Assembly: GCA_010279815.1 (NCBI GenBank)
Contig: QEOQ01000246.1
Coordinates: 303,285-367,284 of the forward strand
DNA from: Brachionus plicatilis
Lineage: Eukaryota; Rotifera; Eurotatoria; Ploima; Brachionidae
DNA length: 64,000 nt
Reading direction: 5' to 3'
Part shown: positions 24,037 to 36,066 of the stretch, in pieces
Position numbering within the stretch: position 1 is the first letter of the stretch
Layout of the letters: each line of letters opens with the position of its first letter
Position numbers and translations under genes: made by a program
Notes under the pieces: generated by a model
What the model was told of the DNA's origin: nothing
The model's input: the letters and a program-made list of their open reading frames with translations, nothing else
The model's database searches: none

Positions 24037-24378
24037 TTTTTAAAAATTTACAATGCTTTAATCTTAATATTAATTTTAGCTCACGAGCAAATTATAATGA
24101 TAAGACTTTCATTATTATTTAAACATAAAATATGTGAATTTTTTTTCAAAATTATTAATCACTAACAAAAATGAGTATAATGGAGAAAATTTCCATGATG
24201 AGACATAATTTACAGTCACTGTTTCAAAATTTTAATTAAAAAAATTTAAAATTTTTAAAAATTTATTTACTTTAAAAAAATTTCGTAAAACTGACTGTGA
24301 ATATTTATAAAAAAAATTTTTGGTGTACTAAAATTGATAAAATTCATGTTAAAAAAAGTATGGTTTTATTAAAAAAAA

Positions 24379-26190
24379 TTATCTTGGCCAAGTAAGATAA
24401 TTGTCTTGATACTCTTCATCACTCGATTCTATATTTTGAATTGTGTTTTCCCTTTTAAAAATCATAGCTTGTTTTACCACTGAATCAATGGCACTGTATC
24501 TGCGCAGCATTATCGGTAAGATATTTTCTTGTTGAGAAACTTTGTCGTCTGGTAAAGGACTTAGCTGGTTAAACAAGGAATCCCAGTAAGCCAATTGTGT
24601 CCATTCTGGAAGCCAGTCAAACTTTTGTAGCCAATTTGGCAATGAATCCATTAAATACTTTCTTAGAACTAACACAACAGCGTAAAGCACAATTCCAGCA
24701 AAAATTGGAATAAAAAAAACTGCCAGTCCAATCCAGTGTGGTATGAGTGCCAGGCCAAGGACCAAAGTTGGCAGAATAACATAGCACATAAATGCGTACA
24801 CATACAGAAACCATTTGTGCTCATAGATAACATCGCCCAATTTTCTGGAAAATATTTTTGGAAATCGCATAAATGGAAGCGGCAGCCAAAGAACTACTCC
24901 GAATAAATTGAACAGTGTATTGACAATGGCCAGTTGCATTGATTTCTTTATGGCGTATGTTGGTTGGGTTAGTGCGCTGAGAATTCCGGTGACTGTTGTT
25001 CCAATATTTGAGCCTAGAGTCATGACATAAACTCTATGCAAAGATACCATACCAATGCCACATAGTGGAACTAGAGTAGCTGTGATTATATTAGAGCTTT
25101 GAACAATTAGAGTCAAAAAAAAGGCAAAAAAAAATAGTATCACTTGAGTGAGCCATCTCATTTTTCCCGGCAGTGAGGCATTAACAGCGCTTCGGACTCC
25201 GCGAGCTATCGGTCCCACTATAAACAAGCTGAGTATTTTTACAATGCCAAATAAACACGCAGTAAGAATTATCAATGAAAATATGATAAAAAATAATCCC
25301 GTAAATCCATCACCAAAATGGTCAATCATGGGCATTGTTAAATAATCACATTGAGCGCACTCTGTCTGGTTCACTGTGCCATTATCTTGATCCAAGGACT
25401 CACAGCACCTTGACGCAATCTCTGTGTTATTTGATCCATATTGAATGGCCTCTATGCTGGTCTCGTTCAGTTTGATGAACAAATCGCTCACAGGACGCAG
25501 AATTTCTTCAATAAAATTGGCTTTTTTAAGATCCTGCACATTTTCTGGCATCAAATTGGTGATTTTTTTGGACAAAACATGCAAAAAGTCAAATGTTACA
25601 TCGAGAAAAAGAAGAATGATGGTAGTGAGGTAATTGAAAATGTCATTTAATGTTGCTGCACTGAATGCCCGCTTAAATTCAACCGGATCGCCAGAAAGAG
25701 TGAGTGCGACCAAGGAATTGGTCACACATGTTCCAATGTTCGAGCCCATAATGATCGGAATCGCTTTTTTTGCTGACGGAATGATGCCTGCACCGACCAT
25801 TGTCACCACTATAGAAGATGTTGCTGTGGCACTTTGAAGCACTGCTGTGACTAAAATACCAATTGAGAGGGCTGCTAGTGGGTTCGAGAGCAAAAATTGG
25901 ATGGCATGGTCGGCCTTAAGAGCGTGTGGAGACACCAATGTGAAGCCAATGGTGAGAAAATTTAATGACAGCAAAAAAACATAAAGAAGTAAAGTGAGAA
26001 AAATTATTTTTAAAGATGACAAGAGAATAAAATTGAGTTTTTCTTTTTTTGAATAAACAAGCCATGGACGGTCGGACTCGTCCTCTTCTTCTTCGCTTTG
26101 AATAACTTTTTTCAACGACTCATATTCATTATCCATTTGAATTACTTTTGCATATCGGCACAAATTTGGATTTTTTTGGTAATTGGACAT
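24379..26190 (-). CDS. SLC34A: SLC34-family sodium/phosphate cotransporter (NaPi-II)
   Basis: Plasma-membrane Na+-coupled phosphate uptake. A single exon of 603 residues with no intron. Two inverted half-repeats are visible: the first has LQSATATSSIVVTMVGAG and MGSNIGTCVTNSLVAL, the second VQSSNIITATLVPLCG and LGSNIGTTVTG, which are the family's QSS and GSNIGT signatures. The first QSSS motif is altered to QSAT. A large extracellular loop with cysteines (SRCCES, TECAQC) separates the halves. The segment SAATLND keeps the Asp that marks electrogenic NaPi-IIa/b and is Gly in electroneutral IIc. The N-terminus is acidic (SEEEEDESDRP). AATAAA on the minus strand follows the stop within about 10 nt (plus 24365-24370). 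Confidence 0.93.
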   Translation of the reverse strand: MSNYQKNPNLCRYAKVIQMDNEYESLKKVIQSEEEEDESDRPWLVYSKKEKLNFILLSSLKIIFLTLLLYVFLLSLNFLTIGFTLVSPHALKADHAIQFLLSNPLAALSIGILVTAVLQSATATSSIVVTMVGAGIIPSAKKAIPIIMGSNIGTCVTNSLVALTLSGDPVEFKRAFSAATLNDIFNYLTTIILLFLDVTFDFLHVLSKKITNLMPENVQDLKKANFIEEILRPVSDLFIKLNETSIEAIQYGSNNTEIASRCCESLDQDNGTVNQTECAQCDYLTMPMIDHFGDGFTGLFFIIFSLIILTACLFGIVKILSLFIVGPIARGVRSAVNASLPGKMRWLTQVILFFFAFFLTLIVQSSNIITATLVPLCGIGMVSLHRVYVMTLGSNIGTTVTGILSALTQPTYAIKKSMQLAIVNTLFNLFGVVLWLPLPFMRFPKIFSRKLGDVIYEHKWFLYVYAFMCYVILPTLVLGLALIPHWIGLAVFFIPIFAGIVLYAVVLVLRKYLMDSLPNWLQKFDWLPEWTQLAYWDSLFNQLSPLPDDKVSQQENILPIMLRRYSAIDSVVKQAMIFKRENTIQNIESSDEEYQDNYLTWPR

Positions 26191-27058
26191 TTTTAAAATC
26201 TTATTTTAAAAATTAAATAGATGATTTAGAAAAAAAACTGAATTTTTTTTTGAAGCTTGTAGAAGAAATTTTAGCTTTATTAAACAATAGGGTGTATAAA
26301 GCATGCTTATTTGAATATTTAAATTAAAGACCGTACTCTTGGTTTAACCATTTTTTTATTTTTATTCTAAAGCATTTAATTTTCAAATTTTCCTGTCCAT
26401 TGAGAATCAGCAAAACTTTTCATAAGACATTATTTCCATGAAATTTCATTTGTTTGTTTGTCTGATTTCTGCACATGTCTCTATTGTAATTCACTGTGAA
26501 TTGGCTTTGCTACAAAATTTAATTCTTTTGTGTTCCATAGCTTATTTTTTATGCTCCATTTTTATTCAAAAATTCCTAATATTTTCAGATTAAATTAATA
26601 GAAATTTAACACCGCTGTGAAAATAAAAAAATTCAAAAAAAAAACTTGCAACAATTTAAAATTAAATTAAATAAAATTTCTAATTTCTTTTAAATCAATA
26701 AAATCAAAAATCAAGAAAATGAGAAAATTTTTAATTTTCAAAAAACTAATCATTTTTGCTCAATTTGTACTGGATTTCACAGTGTCAAATTGAACATCCC
26801 TTTTTTATGCATTTTTTATTACATAAAAAAGGGCTTTTGAAAAAATTTTTTTATTTAATATTTTCAATTTAGAGATAAGCATTTAATTTTAATTGATTAT
26901 TAAAAAAATAAGATTTTTTTCAAAAGTTTATTGATTTTAAAACTTGAAAAATCATTTGGAAATGTTATTTTTAACGAATTAAACACATAATAACTAATAG
27001 ATAAAAAAATTTATAAATTAGATAGACTTAAATCTAAATTTGCTCCATTTGACTATTG
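26191..27058. other. Intergenic between SLC34 and OST4
   Basis: AT-rich; should contain the SLC34 promoter. An acceptor-like AATAAG lies 9 nt upstream of the SLC34 ATG. Nothing else is recognised. Confidence 0.5.
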
Positions 27059-27178
27059 CTACTCTGGCTTGACCGCTCTTGATCCATTTACTGATACATA
27101 GTGGAAAACTACAACTAGCAGAAATATTGATACTCCAAGCACATTAGCAAATATGGCCAATTGAACATCAGTTATCAT
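27059..27178 (-). CDS. OST4: OST4, 39-residue oligosaccharyltransferase subunit
   Basis: Small single-pass subunit of the ER oligosaccharyltransferase, where it stabilises the STT3-containing complex for N-glycosylation. The ORF begins [20 protein letters not shown] and ends SRAVKPE; the first 20 residues are nearly identical to animal OST4 ([20 protein letters not shown] in human, from memory). One membrane helix spans about residues 8-30, and the short basic C-terminus faces the cytosol. Human OST4 is 37 residues. TTTTAG lies 26 nt upstream of the ATG. A donor-like CCAAG|GTAAG on the same strand near 27620 could end a 5' UTR exon. Confidence 0.95.
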   Translation of the reverse strand: MITDVQLAIFANVLGVSIFLLVVVFHYVSVNGSRAVKPE

Positions 27179-29070
27179 TGTGTAGCCGAATTTTTTTCGA
27201 TATCTAAAACGGTAAATGTGTTCAGTCAACAAAAATTGAAATAGAATTTTTCAAAATTTTTTTCAACTCAGCTATACATGACACGCCATCAACTCAAATA
27301 AGAGCTTTATATTTCAAAATTCACTAAGGTTTCTTAATTTGTCTTTCATCATTTTCAAAACTAAAAATTCATTTTTTTAGCTCAAATAAATAATTGTTTC
27401 CTTAAAATTTTTTTATTAATTTTTAATTTAAAAAAATTGAAAAGAATTTTTCGCATTGATTAATAAAAAATTTAAAAAGCAAATTTATTATATGTTTTTG
27501 TTAAATTCAATTTTGAAATTTTTAGAAAAAAATTTATTAGCTATTTTATCATTTCGTTCTGTTATTTTGTACTGAATTTCACAAAACCTATTATATTCTA
27601 AGCTCTGATCTTTTCTTCTTACCTTGGTTCGGCTTTTGACCTGAAAATAATTCTTTACCGAAGTTAATTAAAGTGAAATTTAAATTAGATTTTTTAAATT
27701 AAATAGATTTTTACTGCTGAAAATTAACTAAGTTTGCGTCTTTAATAAATTTTTTTACAGCTTGTGGTTAAGTTAGTATTGTAAGTGTTCCATTTTGATC
27801 AATTTCATCCTAACAAAAAAATCTTTTTTAAATTTCTTTTGTAATGTTCATTTTTTCTATTTTGCTTATTGAAAGTAGTGGGTATTATTTTAGTTATTTT
27901 CATCTTTATTATCATCGCATTTAATTCATTTTGATTTCTAGAAAGGACTTTTCGATTTCAATCATTTTTTGTTCAAACTCAAGAAAAATAAATAGAAATT
28001 TGAGAACTAATCATGCAATAGAAAATTAAAAATATATAAAATTTGTTTGGAAAATTATGAAAAATAATATTTTGATTCTGTATTTTTAGTAATGCAATCA
28101 AAAAATCGTCATTCGAAAAATCAATTTAAGTTTAAAAAAAAAAAGAATTAATAAAAAACGATTAAAATATTCAATAAAAATTTCAAATAAAATCTTATTT
28201 TTTAAAATTTTGGTTTTTCAAATTAAAAAAAAATAATGATCGAATTAAGCTAGATGCACCAAATTTTGTACATCACTGGATTTAGCCTTTAAAATCATAA
28301 ATGTTGGAGAAATATTTTTAATTTTTTTCAAGATTGCACAAATATCTAAATATCTTCTTTTTTTAATTAATAAAATATTTTAGACTTTTTCCTCATATAT
28401 TAAATTTCTTTTAAATACTTTTCATAGAGTTGTTCTACGAGCGAAATAATTAAATTTCCCCAACGAACTATTTAATCAATATTCACATTCTTTTTTTGAA
28501 TGCTTCCAAAATTTAATGCTCTAAAATAAATATAAAAAAATAATTTTATAAGAATGCTTCCAAAGACATTTTAATTTTTAAGTCAAAAGATTTTTTTAAA
28601 TGATCAATAAGCATCTTGCTTATTTAATTAACACCTTTAGTCATTTTCTTTAATTTTACTCTATTTTTTTAGCTCTAATTCAATTTAAATTGTTAATATG
28701 GCTACAAAATTTTATAGAATAAAAAAAAATTATAAATTTAAAAAAAAGCTCTTGGAAGCTTAAAAATTATTGGACATCAGTTTTTTTGTTTTACATTTAG
28801 AGGAATCATAAATTTTATAGAATAAAATTTAAATTAAATTTTTCGAGTTTATTTATTAACAAAAGTTAATCAATTTTGATCCATTTCATATTCCGATATT
28901 TTGCCGGAACTCAAATTTAAAAACAAAATTGAGATAAAATTATTAAAGACTGTTTAGAGCTCTGAAGTTTATCAGAAGAGATAAAAAAGAGTGCAGGAAA
29001 CAAAATTTCAGATAAAAATAGAAGAATTTAAAATAAAAATTTTTTTAGTTAATTAGTCAAATATTTTCAA
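27179..29070. other. Intergenic between OST4 and the GPCR (divergent)
   Basis: About 1.9 kb of AT-rich sequence between two divergent genes, so it should hold both promoters. A possible minus-strand 5' UTR exon for OST4 ends with AAG|GTAAG near 27620. No repeat or RNA gene is recognised. Confidence 0.45.
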
Positions 29071-31524
29071 ATGAATCGTACGACAATTTTGCTATTTCTT
29101 TCGATTTTTTCTAGTGCCAAACTAGAGAGCCAGAATCAAACAATTTTGACCCTTTATGATTCAGTTCATAATCTAGCTTTGACCAAATTAGCCATTATCA
29201 ACTCAAAGCAGCGTTTTTTCGGCAAACTGCAGTCTTTGTCCATTTTGATGAACTTCGATCCGGACGGAACCTCATCACTGCATCTAATCAACAATGTCAA
29301 TGGTGTTTATTGGTCAGACAATGGTAATTGTAAACACGGACAAATGTATGACCCGGTAGCTGGATGCCGCGAGATCTTCTGCATGGAAGGATACATCCTA
29401 GACTCAAATGGCTGCATTCCTGATCCCAACTTCAACAAAACCAGCACACAAAACCAAATAAAAGCATCGTCCAGAATGCACATAGAGTTGACCATTAACC
29501 ACGAGCTTTGCCAGCTGGACCTGTTCAATCAGACAAATTGTTCCGAGCTATTTTTGACAAACAATCAAAATTTTGATTTGAAATTCCAAAATTTTATATC
29601 AAATATTCTGGGCATCATTTCGAGCCGCATCGATCAAGTTAAAATAGTGTCACACAAGCTTAGCAGAACAACAAAGGAAATAAATGAGACAAGTTTTATT
29701 TTGATAAGCGAATCTATTCGAGTTGATTTTTGGATTTTGGAAAAAAAAAGTCCGCAAGAAAAAGAAACAATTCAGCTCTATTTTACTCTAATGGTAATTG
29801 CCATTGAGCAGTACAGCCTGGAGTTTCAGAGTGCACGGATTAGATTAGCTAGTGTGATTGAGCTAAAAAAATCCGACCATCTGGGCTGGTGTGGCGAAAA
29901 AAACGAAAACAAAACTTATATATCCAATGATTTCCGCATTCTGGTCTCATTTGAGCCAACAAGAACATATTTTGTGTACACCAACTCAACTGGCCGCTTC
30001 TACGGACCAGGCTATTTCTATCTGACACTTCTATACCGCACTAAACTCGAGGAAAAACATGTAGAAAAGATTACAAAGGGCGAGCATACCTATGAGAACA
30101 TACACAACCTTCACAGCCAACACAATCAACAATTGTGGTACACCGATTTCAGCAGGTTGAACTATTCGGATGTGACCAATTTGATAATAGACAGGAACAA
30201 TTCGGCACTAGAGGTGTCAACTATATTGACAGTATGTGACAGAGCGCCAAAGATACGAGTTAACTGTGACAACTTTACCATATACAGAGCCAAGATGTGC
30301 GAGTTCACCTATTTTGAGCACAATCGGTCATTTTGCTGGCTAATGTTCAAATACAAATGCTATTCCATTGATGAATATGAGTTTGACTTAAAAGAACCGA
30401 ACAAATACATTCGCATCTGTCAGTACATACCCAACAATACGGCCCATAGCCAAGTTCTAGGCTACATGGTCAAATCTACATTGCCAAGTTTGACTCACAA
30501 GATATCAAGTTGGTTCTCTCTAGCCGCCAATTTGATCTCTTTGTTTTGTATGATATTGACTTTGATTACTTACAGTCTGTTCCGCGATTTGAGGAATATA
30601 CCCGGATGGAATTTGATCAATCTAACTCTGGCGTTGAGCATCGCTCAATTTTCTTTTTTTCTTGGCTCTTTTTTCAGCCATCTGAACATTGCATGCTTTC
30701 TCAATGCCATCTTGACCCATTATGGTTTTCTGGCCTCATTTTTCTGGATGAATGTAATGGCCTTTGATTTGTACCGCAATTTCCGTCTCAAGGCTTCGCA
30801 CATTTTGCTGCAGACCCAAAAAGTGTCCGATAGATTGCCCAAATATGCCTTGTACGCCTGGTTGGCCCCGTTGATCATTGTGTTGCCGGCAGTTGTCATA
30901 GACCTGAGTGTTCGAGAGCCCATCTATAAGGTGCCATACAGGCCATGCTATGCTCTGTATTTGCCTGGTTGTGACATGATCAGAAATATTTTGCCTGGCA
31001 AAAATGTTTGTCCAAGGGTGGACGACATTTTGTCAAAATCGTGCTGGATTCAAAATGGTCGAGCTAACTTGGTATTCTTCGGAATTCCAATCGGTCTCAT
31101 TATATCCGTGAATGCAGTCTATTATTTTCTGACTGTGTTCAGCATACGAAGACAAAAGCGCAAGCAGTGCAAGAATACTTTGAGGCGCTTTTCCAAGAAC
31201 AGATTGCCAGGCGATGAGGAACTCAAGTTCTATGTTCAAATGGCGTGCATTATGGGTTTTACATGGATTAGTGGATTTTTGTTGTCCAATATTAGTGAAA
31301 AGGATGTACTTTATGCATTTTTTTCCTATTTATTTATTTTATGTAATGGTTTTACAGGAAGCTTTATATTTGTAGCATTTATTTGTAGAAAAAATGTAGT
31401 TGATATGTATTTGAATTTGGCCAAAATCAAGGTGGACGATGGAAATAAATTGAATAGTCAAAAGAAAAAAAGCTATAATGTGTCCGTAGATACATTAACA
31501 AGCTCGATTGAAACCCATTCATAA
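29071..31524 (+). CDS. Class B2/Methuselah-like seven-transmembrane receptor
   Basis: A single-exon gene of 817 residues. A signal peptide (TTILLFLSIFSSAKLES) is followed by a roughly 470-residue ectodomain with many N-glycosylation sites (NKT, NQT, NCS, NET) and paired cysteines, including a small Cys module around residues 88-130 (CKHGQMYDPVAGCREIFCME). The seven helices start near residue 483 (WFSLAANLISLFCMILTLIT) and end near 780; helix 3 has FFWMNVMAFDLYRNF and helix 6 MACIMGFTWISGFLL, as in Mth-like/adhesion receptors. Cysteines in extracellular loop 2 (GCDMIRN, KSCWIQNG) fit the conserved disulfide. No clear GPS cleavage motif (HL-S/T) is visible before helix 1, which favours Mth-like over classical adhesion GPCR. 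Ligand unknown. AATAAA lies near 31682. Confidence 0.85.
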   Translation: MNRTTILLFLSIFSSAKLESQNQTILTLYDSVHNLALTKLAIINSKQRFFGKLQSLSILMNFDPDGTSSLHLINNVNGVYWSDNGNCKHGQMYDPVAGCREIFCMEGYILDSNGCIPDPNFNKTSTQNQIKASSRMHIELTINHELCQLDLFNQTNCSELFLTNNQNFDLKFQNFISNILGIISSRIDQVKIVSHKLSRTTKEINETSFILISESIRVDFWILEKKSPQEKETIQLYFTLMVIAIEQYSLEFQSARIRLASVIELKKSDHLGWCGEKNENKTYISNDFRILVSFEPTRTYFVYTNSTGRFYGPGYFYLTLLYRTKLEEKHVEKITKGEHTYENIHNLHSQHNQQLWYTDFSRLNYSDVTNLIIDRNNSALEVSTILTVCDRAPKIRVNCDNFTIYRAKMCEFTYFEHNRSFCWLMFKYKCYSIDEYEFDLKEPNKYIRICQYIPNNTAHSQVLGYMVKSTLPSLTHKISSWFSLAANLISLFCMILTLITYSLFRDLRNIPGWNLINLTLALSIAQFSFFLGSFFSHLNIACFLNAILTHYGFLASFFWMNVMAFDLYRNFRLKASHILLQTQKVSDRLPKYALYAWLAPLIIVLPAVVIDLSVREPIYKVPYRPCYALYLPGCDMIRNILPGKNVCPRVDDILSKSCWIQNGRANLVFFGIPIGLIISVNAVYYFLTVFSIRRQKRKQCKNTLRRFSKNRLPGDEELKFYVQMACIMGFTWISGFLLSNISEKDVLYAFFSYLFILCNGFTGSFIFVAFICRKNVVDMYLNLAKIKVDDGNKLNSQKKKSYNVSVDTLTSSIETHS

Positions 31525-33018
31525 AAAATGAAATGGATATTGACAATTCAGATAGTTATTTATTTGTATCAAAAAATGTTCAAAAATTTTCAATTGATGT
31601 TGTCGGATAAGCATGACTTTTTAAAATATTTTTAGTAGACTTTTATAGTTTAACTTTTGAAATTTTTTTTTATTAAATTTTAATAAAAATGTAAATTGAT
31701 GTTCAATTGGCTTGTTACGGACAAATATTTAAAAAAAAAGAAAATAATTCTTTTAATTGTGCATAGAGCTTTGTGACCATGCAAAAAAATGGCCGGGTGA
31801 CACAATGTTGAATTAATAACTTAGATTCATATTTTTTGTTCATTAAGACTTATTAAAATTTTTTTATACGTAATTGTTAAATTAGTCATAAATAAATTCT
31901 TTTAAAAAATTAAACAAACATAAATGTGTTTTAATTTATTTTGTTATAAACGTAACAAAATGCATCTAACTTAGTCAATTCTAAAATTTAATTAAAAATT
32001 GTCTCTTGGTATTTTATCAGAAAGATTTTGTAGAAACTCCTAAAAAAAAAATACTCTTTTGAAAAGATACCTTCAAAAATAAACTTAAATTAATTAATAG
32101 AAAATAATTAATATTGAATTTATGATTTTATTTTAAAAAAATTTATTTTTTGTATTTTAATAGTTATTTCATCATCATCCTCTTTTAAACCATTCTTTTC
32201 TTCTCTATGTACACCATCCAATGCCACTCTGATTCTAAAGTAATAAACCGAATTTATTGACATATCTTTAAAATAGAGTACTCTTTTTTAGTGACATGTT
32301 ATTAAAGATTGAGCACTTTTTTTTGAAAATAAAAATTCAATTTTAGCAACATGTATTTAAAAGTGAATAAGTTAAAAATAATAAAAATAGTTTCAGCTTT
32401 TATGAAATTCTTTTAAAAATAGAAATTTAGTTTTAGTTGTTTCATTCGAATGTCATTAAAGCCGGATGTAACGAAAAAATAAAATACTATGGAGAGATAT
32501 TATAAAATTAAAAAAGTGATAAAATACAAAAAGTACAGAAAGGAGTTTTAATTATTAATATTCTCATTGACTTGACCTCAACAGTGGTTTATTTCGGCCA
32601 AAAAGAATGGGTCCATTTTTTATCCAAAATCAACAGGTCCTTATTTTATCAATATCTTTTTATAGAACTTAGGGGAATATATTATTTGATAAACATGGTT
32701 CTTAAATTTTTGGATAGTAGGACTCTATCTCATAGTTTATCTCTACAAATTTTTATTTAATTAACTAAGTCATACATTTTGACGTGGTGATATATGAGAA
32801 ATGCAAATTTATCCTTAGGAAAAAAACTCATAATTTTGAAATTTAACAAAATTTAATACTTATACATGAATTTGAAACGTAAAATAAAATCTAAAATAAA
32901 CATTTCAAACGACCAAGACCTTTAATTAATCTTAAACCGCCAACAGTACAAAAAAAAATATTTATTTAAACTATAAAATTAAGATAAGTTTTATATTTCA
33001 TTTATTTAGAGTTAAATT
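31525..33018. other. Intergenic between the GPCR and TMEM214
   Basis: AT-rich. A 47-codon minus-strand ORF at 32120-32263 has balanced composition (see separate entry). A plus-strand 62-codon frame at 32572-32760 looks random. Confidence 0.4.
32120..32263 (-). CDS. Possible 47-residue ORF, uncharacterised
   Basis: Starts MSINSVYYFRIRVALDG and includes REEKNGLKEDDDEITIKIQ, more protein-like than the surrounding A/T noise, but the last dozen residues become AT-rich filler. An exon-like segment on the same strand (acceptor TTTTAG, then GAGTTTCTACAAAATC to TAA near 31997) could be a continuation, but I could not find a matching donor. No family recognised; may be chance or a fragment. Confidence 0.25.
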   Translation of the reverse strand: MSINSVYYFRIRVALDGVHREEKNGLKEDDDEITIKIQKINFFKIKS

Positions 33019-35821
33019 TTGAACAAAATGACCAACGCTGCATCGTCAAATTTTGGATGGGAAGTTGCTGGTGGCAAAAAAGCTGCCAAAAAAGTAGATC
33101 CGAAGCCTAAAGCAAAAAAAGATCTACCAAAAATTGACATTGCACCTCCAATTCAAACCAGTTCGACCATTTTTGAATTTATTCGCGAATCTGATGATGA
33201 AGAAATAAACAATAACAAAAGTGCCAAGCCGGTCAAAGTAGTCACAGAGCCCAAGATTGACTCGCCAAAAAAAACAGCACGAAAAGATCCAAAAGAATCT
33301 CTCAATTTGGTCAACACAAGCATCAATTCAATTCAGAAAAAAAAAGCAAACTCAAAACAAGTGATAAAAAATACTGACCAAGAGCTTGAGAGTTTGTTGA
33401 AAGATTTAAAGCTGGATGAATTCGAAAAGCAGCTGTCTCAGTTGGAATCTTTGTTCCCAAATAGCAACCTTGTTATTAATGAAAATTTAATTGCTTTTTT
33501 GAACAAAAAACTAGAGTCCATTCCAGAAATAGACCCGAGTCCTTCTCAAGAACAATGTAGATTTTAATTTAATTTTAAATTTAAAAAATTTATTTTTCTA
33601 TGTAAAAATTTTATTTTTCTAAGTTTATCCTTTGTCAAAAATGGAAAAAAATGTTCTCAAATTTTTGAATATTCAATTGACCAAATTGAACAAAGCAGAT
33701 GCAGAAAAACTTTTTGATTATTGTTTAAATAGCCTTTTTGTTGATAATCAAAAAGTTCCGTCAAACCACGGACACAAAATAGCTTTTCAATTGATAGCCA
33801 AATTAAATCCCAATTTATCAATAAATCTAGAAAAAGTAAAATTAAAAAAAAATAAATATTTCTTTTCAAACATTTTTTATTTTTTTTTTAAGTTCAATGA
33901 AACAGTTAATGCCAACAAGCACAGACATCAGCGTGTGCTGATAGCTCTTTGGGCTTTGGCTCAATTTGGATACTACAATTTCCAAACTGGACTTAACATT
34001 TGGTTTGATGCAATGCTTTCCCAATTGAACATAAAAGGCTGTTCTAATTTTATCATCATTTATCTCAGCAATTTATTAGAGTAATTTTTTTATGTCACAA
34101 AAATAGAAAAATAATTTCTAAAATTTTAACTTTTAGGCACCATAAAATCGGCTCTAGGTCCAAAATAAACATCAAACTAGATCAATACGACAAAATTTAT
34201 GAATTGGTCAATGACAAAACTTTGAATGTATCAAAAGAAGCAAGTCTAAAATTGAACAATTCCTTTGATTTACTACGAGCTCTATTGAAACAGGAAGTGA
34301 TTAGAGATAGCAGTTTTTTTGAGGGGCTTTTGCACCAGTTGCCAGTAGACAAATGCTCAAAACAGGACGATTTAATGGAACTTTTGCTCGATTCTTTGCT
34401 TTATAACAAGGACTCAATGCTAAAGTGGAAGCAGAGCTATTCAAAAAATTTGGCCCAGTCGCTTCTTTTGCTAGAAGAAGCCTCTAAAAATCATTTAAAA
34501 CAGCTAAAATCTTTAAAATACACCCGGGATACATTGAAATATTTTGATGAACAAAGCACTCAGTTGATGGCTAAGCTAAATTTATCTACAAGGGACTCGC
34601 ATGTTAAAGCCCATCATTATGCTCGATCTAAAACAAACAAAGTCCACTCTGAGACTGATTTAGTAAAAAAATTTAATCATCTTGTCAAAGTATTTATTTT
34701 GAAAATTAGAAAAAATGGGACAAACTAGGTATTAAAATTAAATAATTTTTGGCTTAATGAGCTTTAAATTCAGGTCGTCTTAAAGACCAATTGTGACACC
34801 TATTTTGAAAAATCGATATGAATTTTAATTTTTAGTGAGATGTGTCATGCGTTGAGGTCTTAAATATATATTGTTTTATCAAATGACCATTATGAAAATC
34901 AATATTTTTAGTCTAATTTTATGAATTTTTAGTCTTTAAAATAACTTTGTCTCATTTTAATTTAAATAATAATCATAGTAACTGTAATAAATAATTTTTT
35001 TCTTTTGCTTTTAGCGCATTAATCAAACACATTACAAAAAAATTTCGCTTGGTCAAATGGCCTTCAAGACGCTCTTCTATTCCATTTTGGCAATTTCGCT
35101 TTTTTTTTACTGGGACGCCAATTATAATAAATCAGTTTATAGTAATTTTATTACTTTTCATTTAATTAAAAATGCTAATATTTAATTTTGTTTGCTTAAG
35201 CTAATTCTGTTCAAAAACAGCTTCGAAAATATGGCTTGTTGGATCATACCCTTAAAGTAATCAATTCTGTCAGACAATTGATCCATTCAATTCAAAAGTA
35301 AAGTTATAAAAATAAAATTTTTTCTATTTATTTTTGTTTCTAGGACTTTGAGCTATTACATTCCCATTTGGCAGCGGAAGATTAGAGAAACAGTGGTACC
35401 ATTGACCGAAAGAGCTTTGAAAACGAGCAAAGAATATGGAACTTTGGTATGGGTCAAATCAGAGCCGTACAGAGACATGGTTTATCAATATACAAATGAG
35501 GGAATCAAATACGTAATAAGAAAAAAATAGCAAAAAATTTTTGTTTATTTTAAATAAATTTAATTCAAGGTTGAAGCAAATTATCCGTTTGTATTGAAAA
35601 ATTTGAACAGTTGTGGTCAATTGGCTTTGGACTATGTTTTAACAGTCAGCAACTTTGTGGCTTATTATGTCTTGAGTCTGGTTGATTATGTTGGAGTTAA
35701 CTTGTTTGGTTTCAAAAATGGAGAGTTGGAAATTGTTTTTTTTGATGCGTTCAGATTTGTTTTGGATAAAGTTGCTGAGATTCTGTTACAAGTTGCCAAT
35801 TGTAAATTTTTTAAAATTTAA
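33019..35821 (+). CDS. TMEM214: TMEM214 homologue, ER membrane protein
   Basis: ER-anchored protein of animals; human TMEM214 anchors procaspase-4 during ER-stress apoptosis. Eight phase-consistent exons: 33019-33556, 33624-33835, 33893-34080, 34137-34689, 35015-35141, 35201-35297, 35344-35512, 35570-35821; 711 residues (human about 689). The N-terminus has the family opening GWEVAGGKKAAKK and APPIQTSSTIFEF. A conserved helical-repeat middle includes VLIALWALAQFGYYNFQTGL and NIWFDAMLSQLNIKG. After LAQSLLLLEEASKNHLKQLK a membrane segment (FKTLFYSILAISLFFYW) appears in exon 5, with further hydrophobic stretches in the last exon (LALDYVLTVSNFVAYYVLSL). The final codons are uncertain: splicing at 35804 would end the protein within a few codons too. 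TTTAG lies 18 nt upstream of the ATG. Confidence 0.9.
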
Positions 35822-36066
35822 AGAAAGTTTTTGATTAATTTTTCATTTTTTTTCCCAAAGATATTAACAAACTCTAAATTGTGAATGAATTAGAGAAAGC
35901 GTAACGATCGATAATTGTTTTTAATAAAATTTTTTAAATCCATTTAACTCGAAATTTAATTTCAAGTTTTATTATTTTATTTTAATCGTAAATAAAAGTT
36001 AAATGCTATTTTTTTATTCAATTTTATTTAGGAGGAATAAATCTGAACGGTATGGAAAATTGGTCA

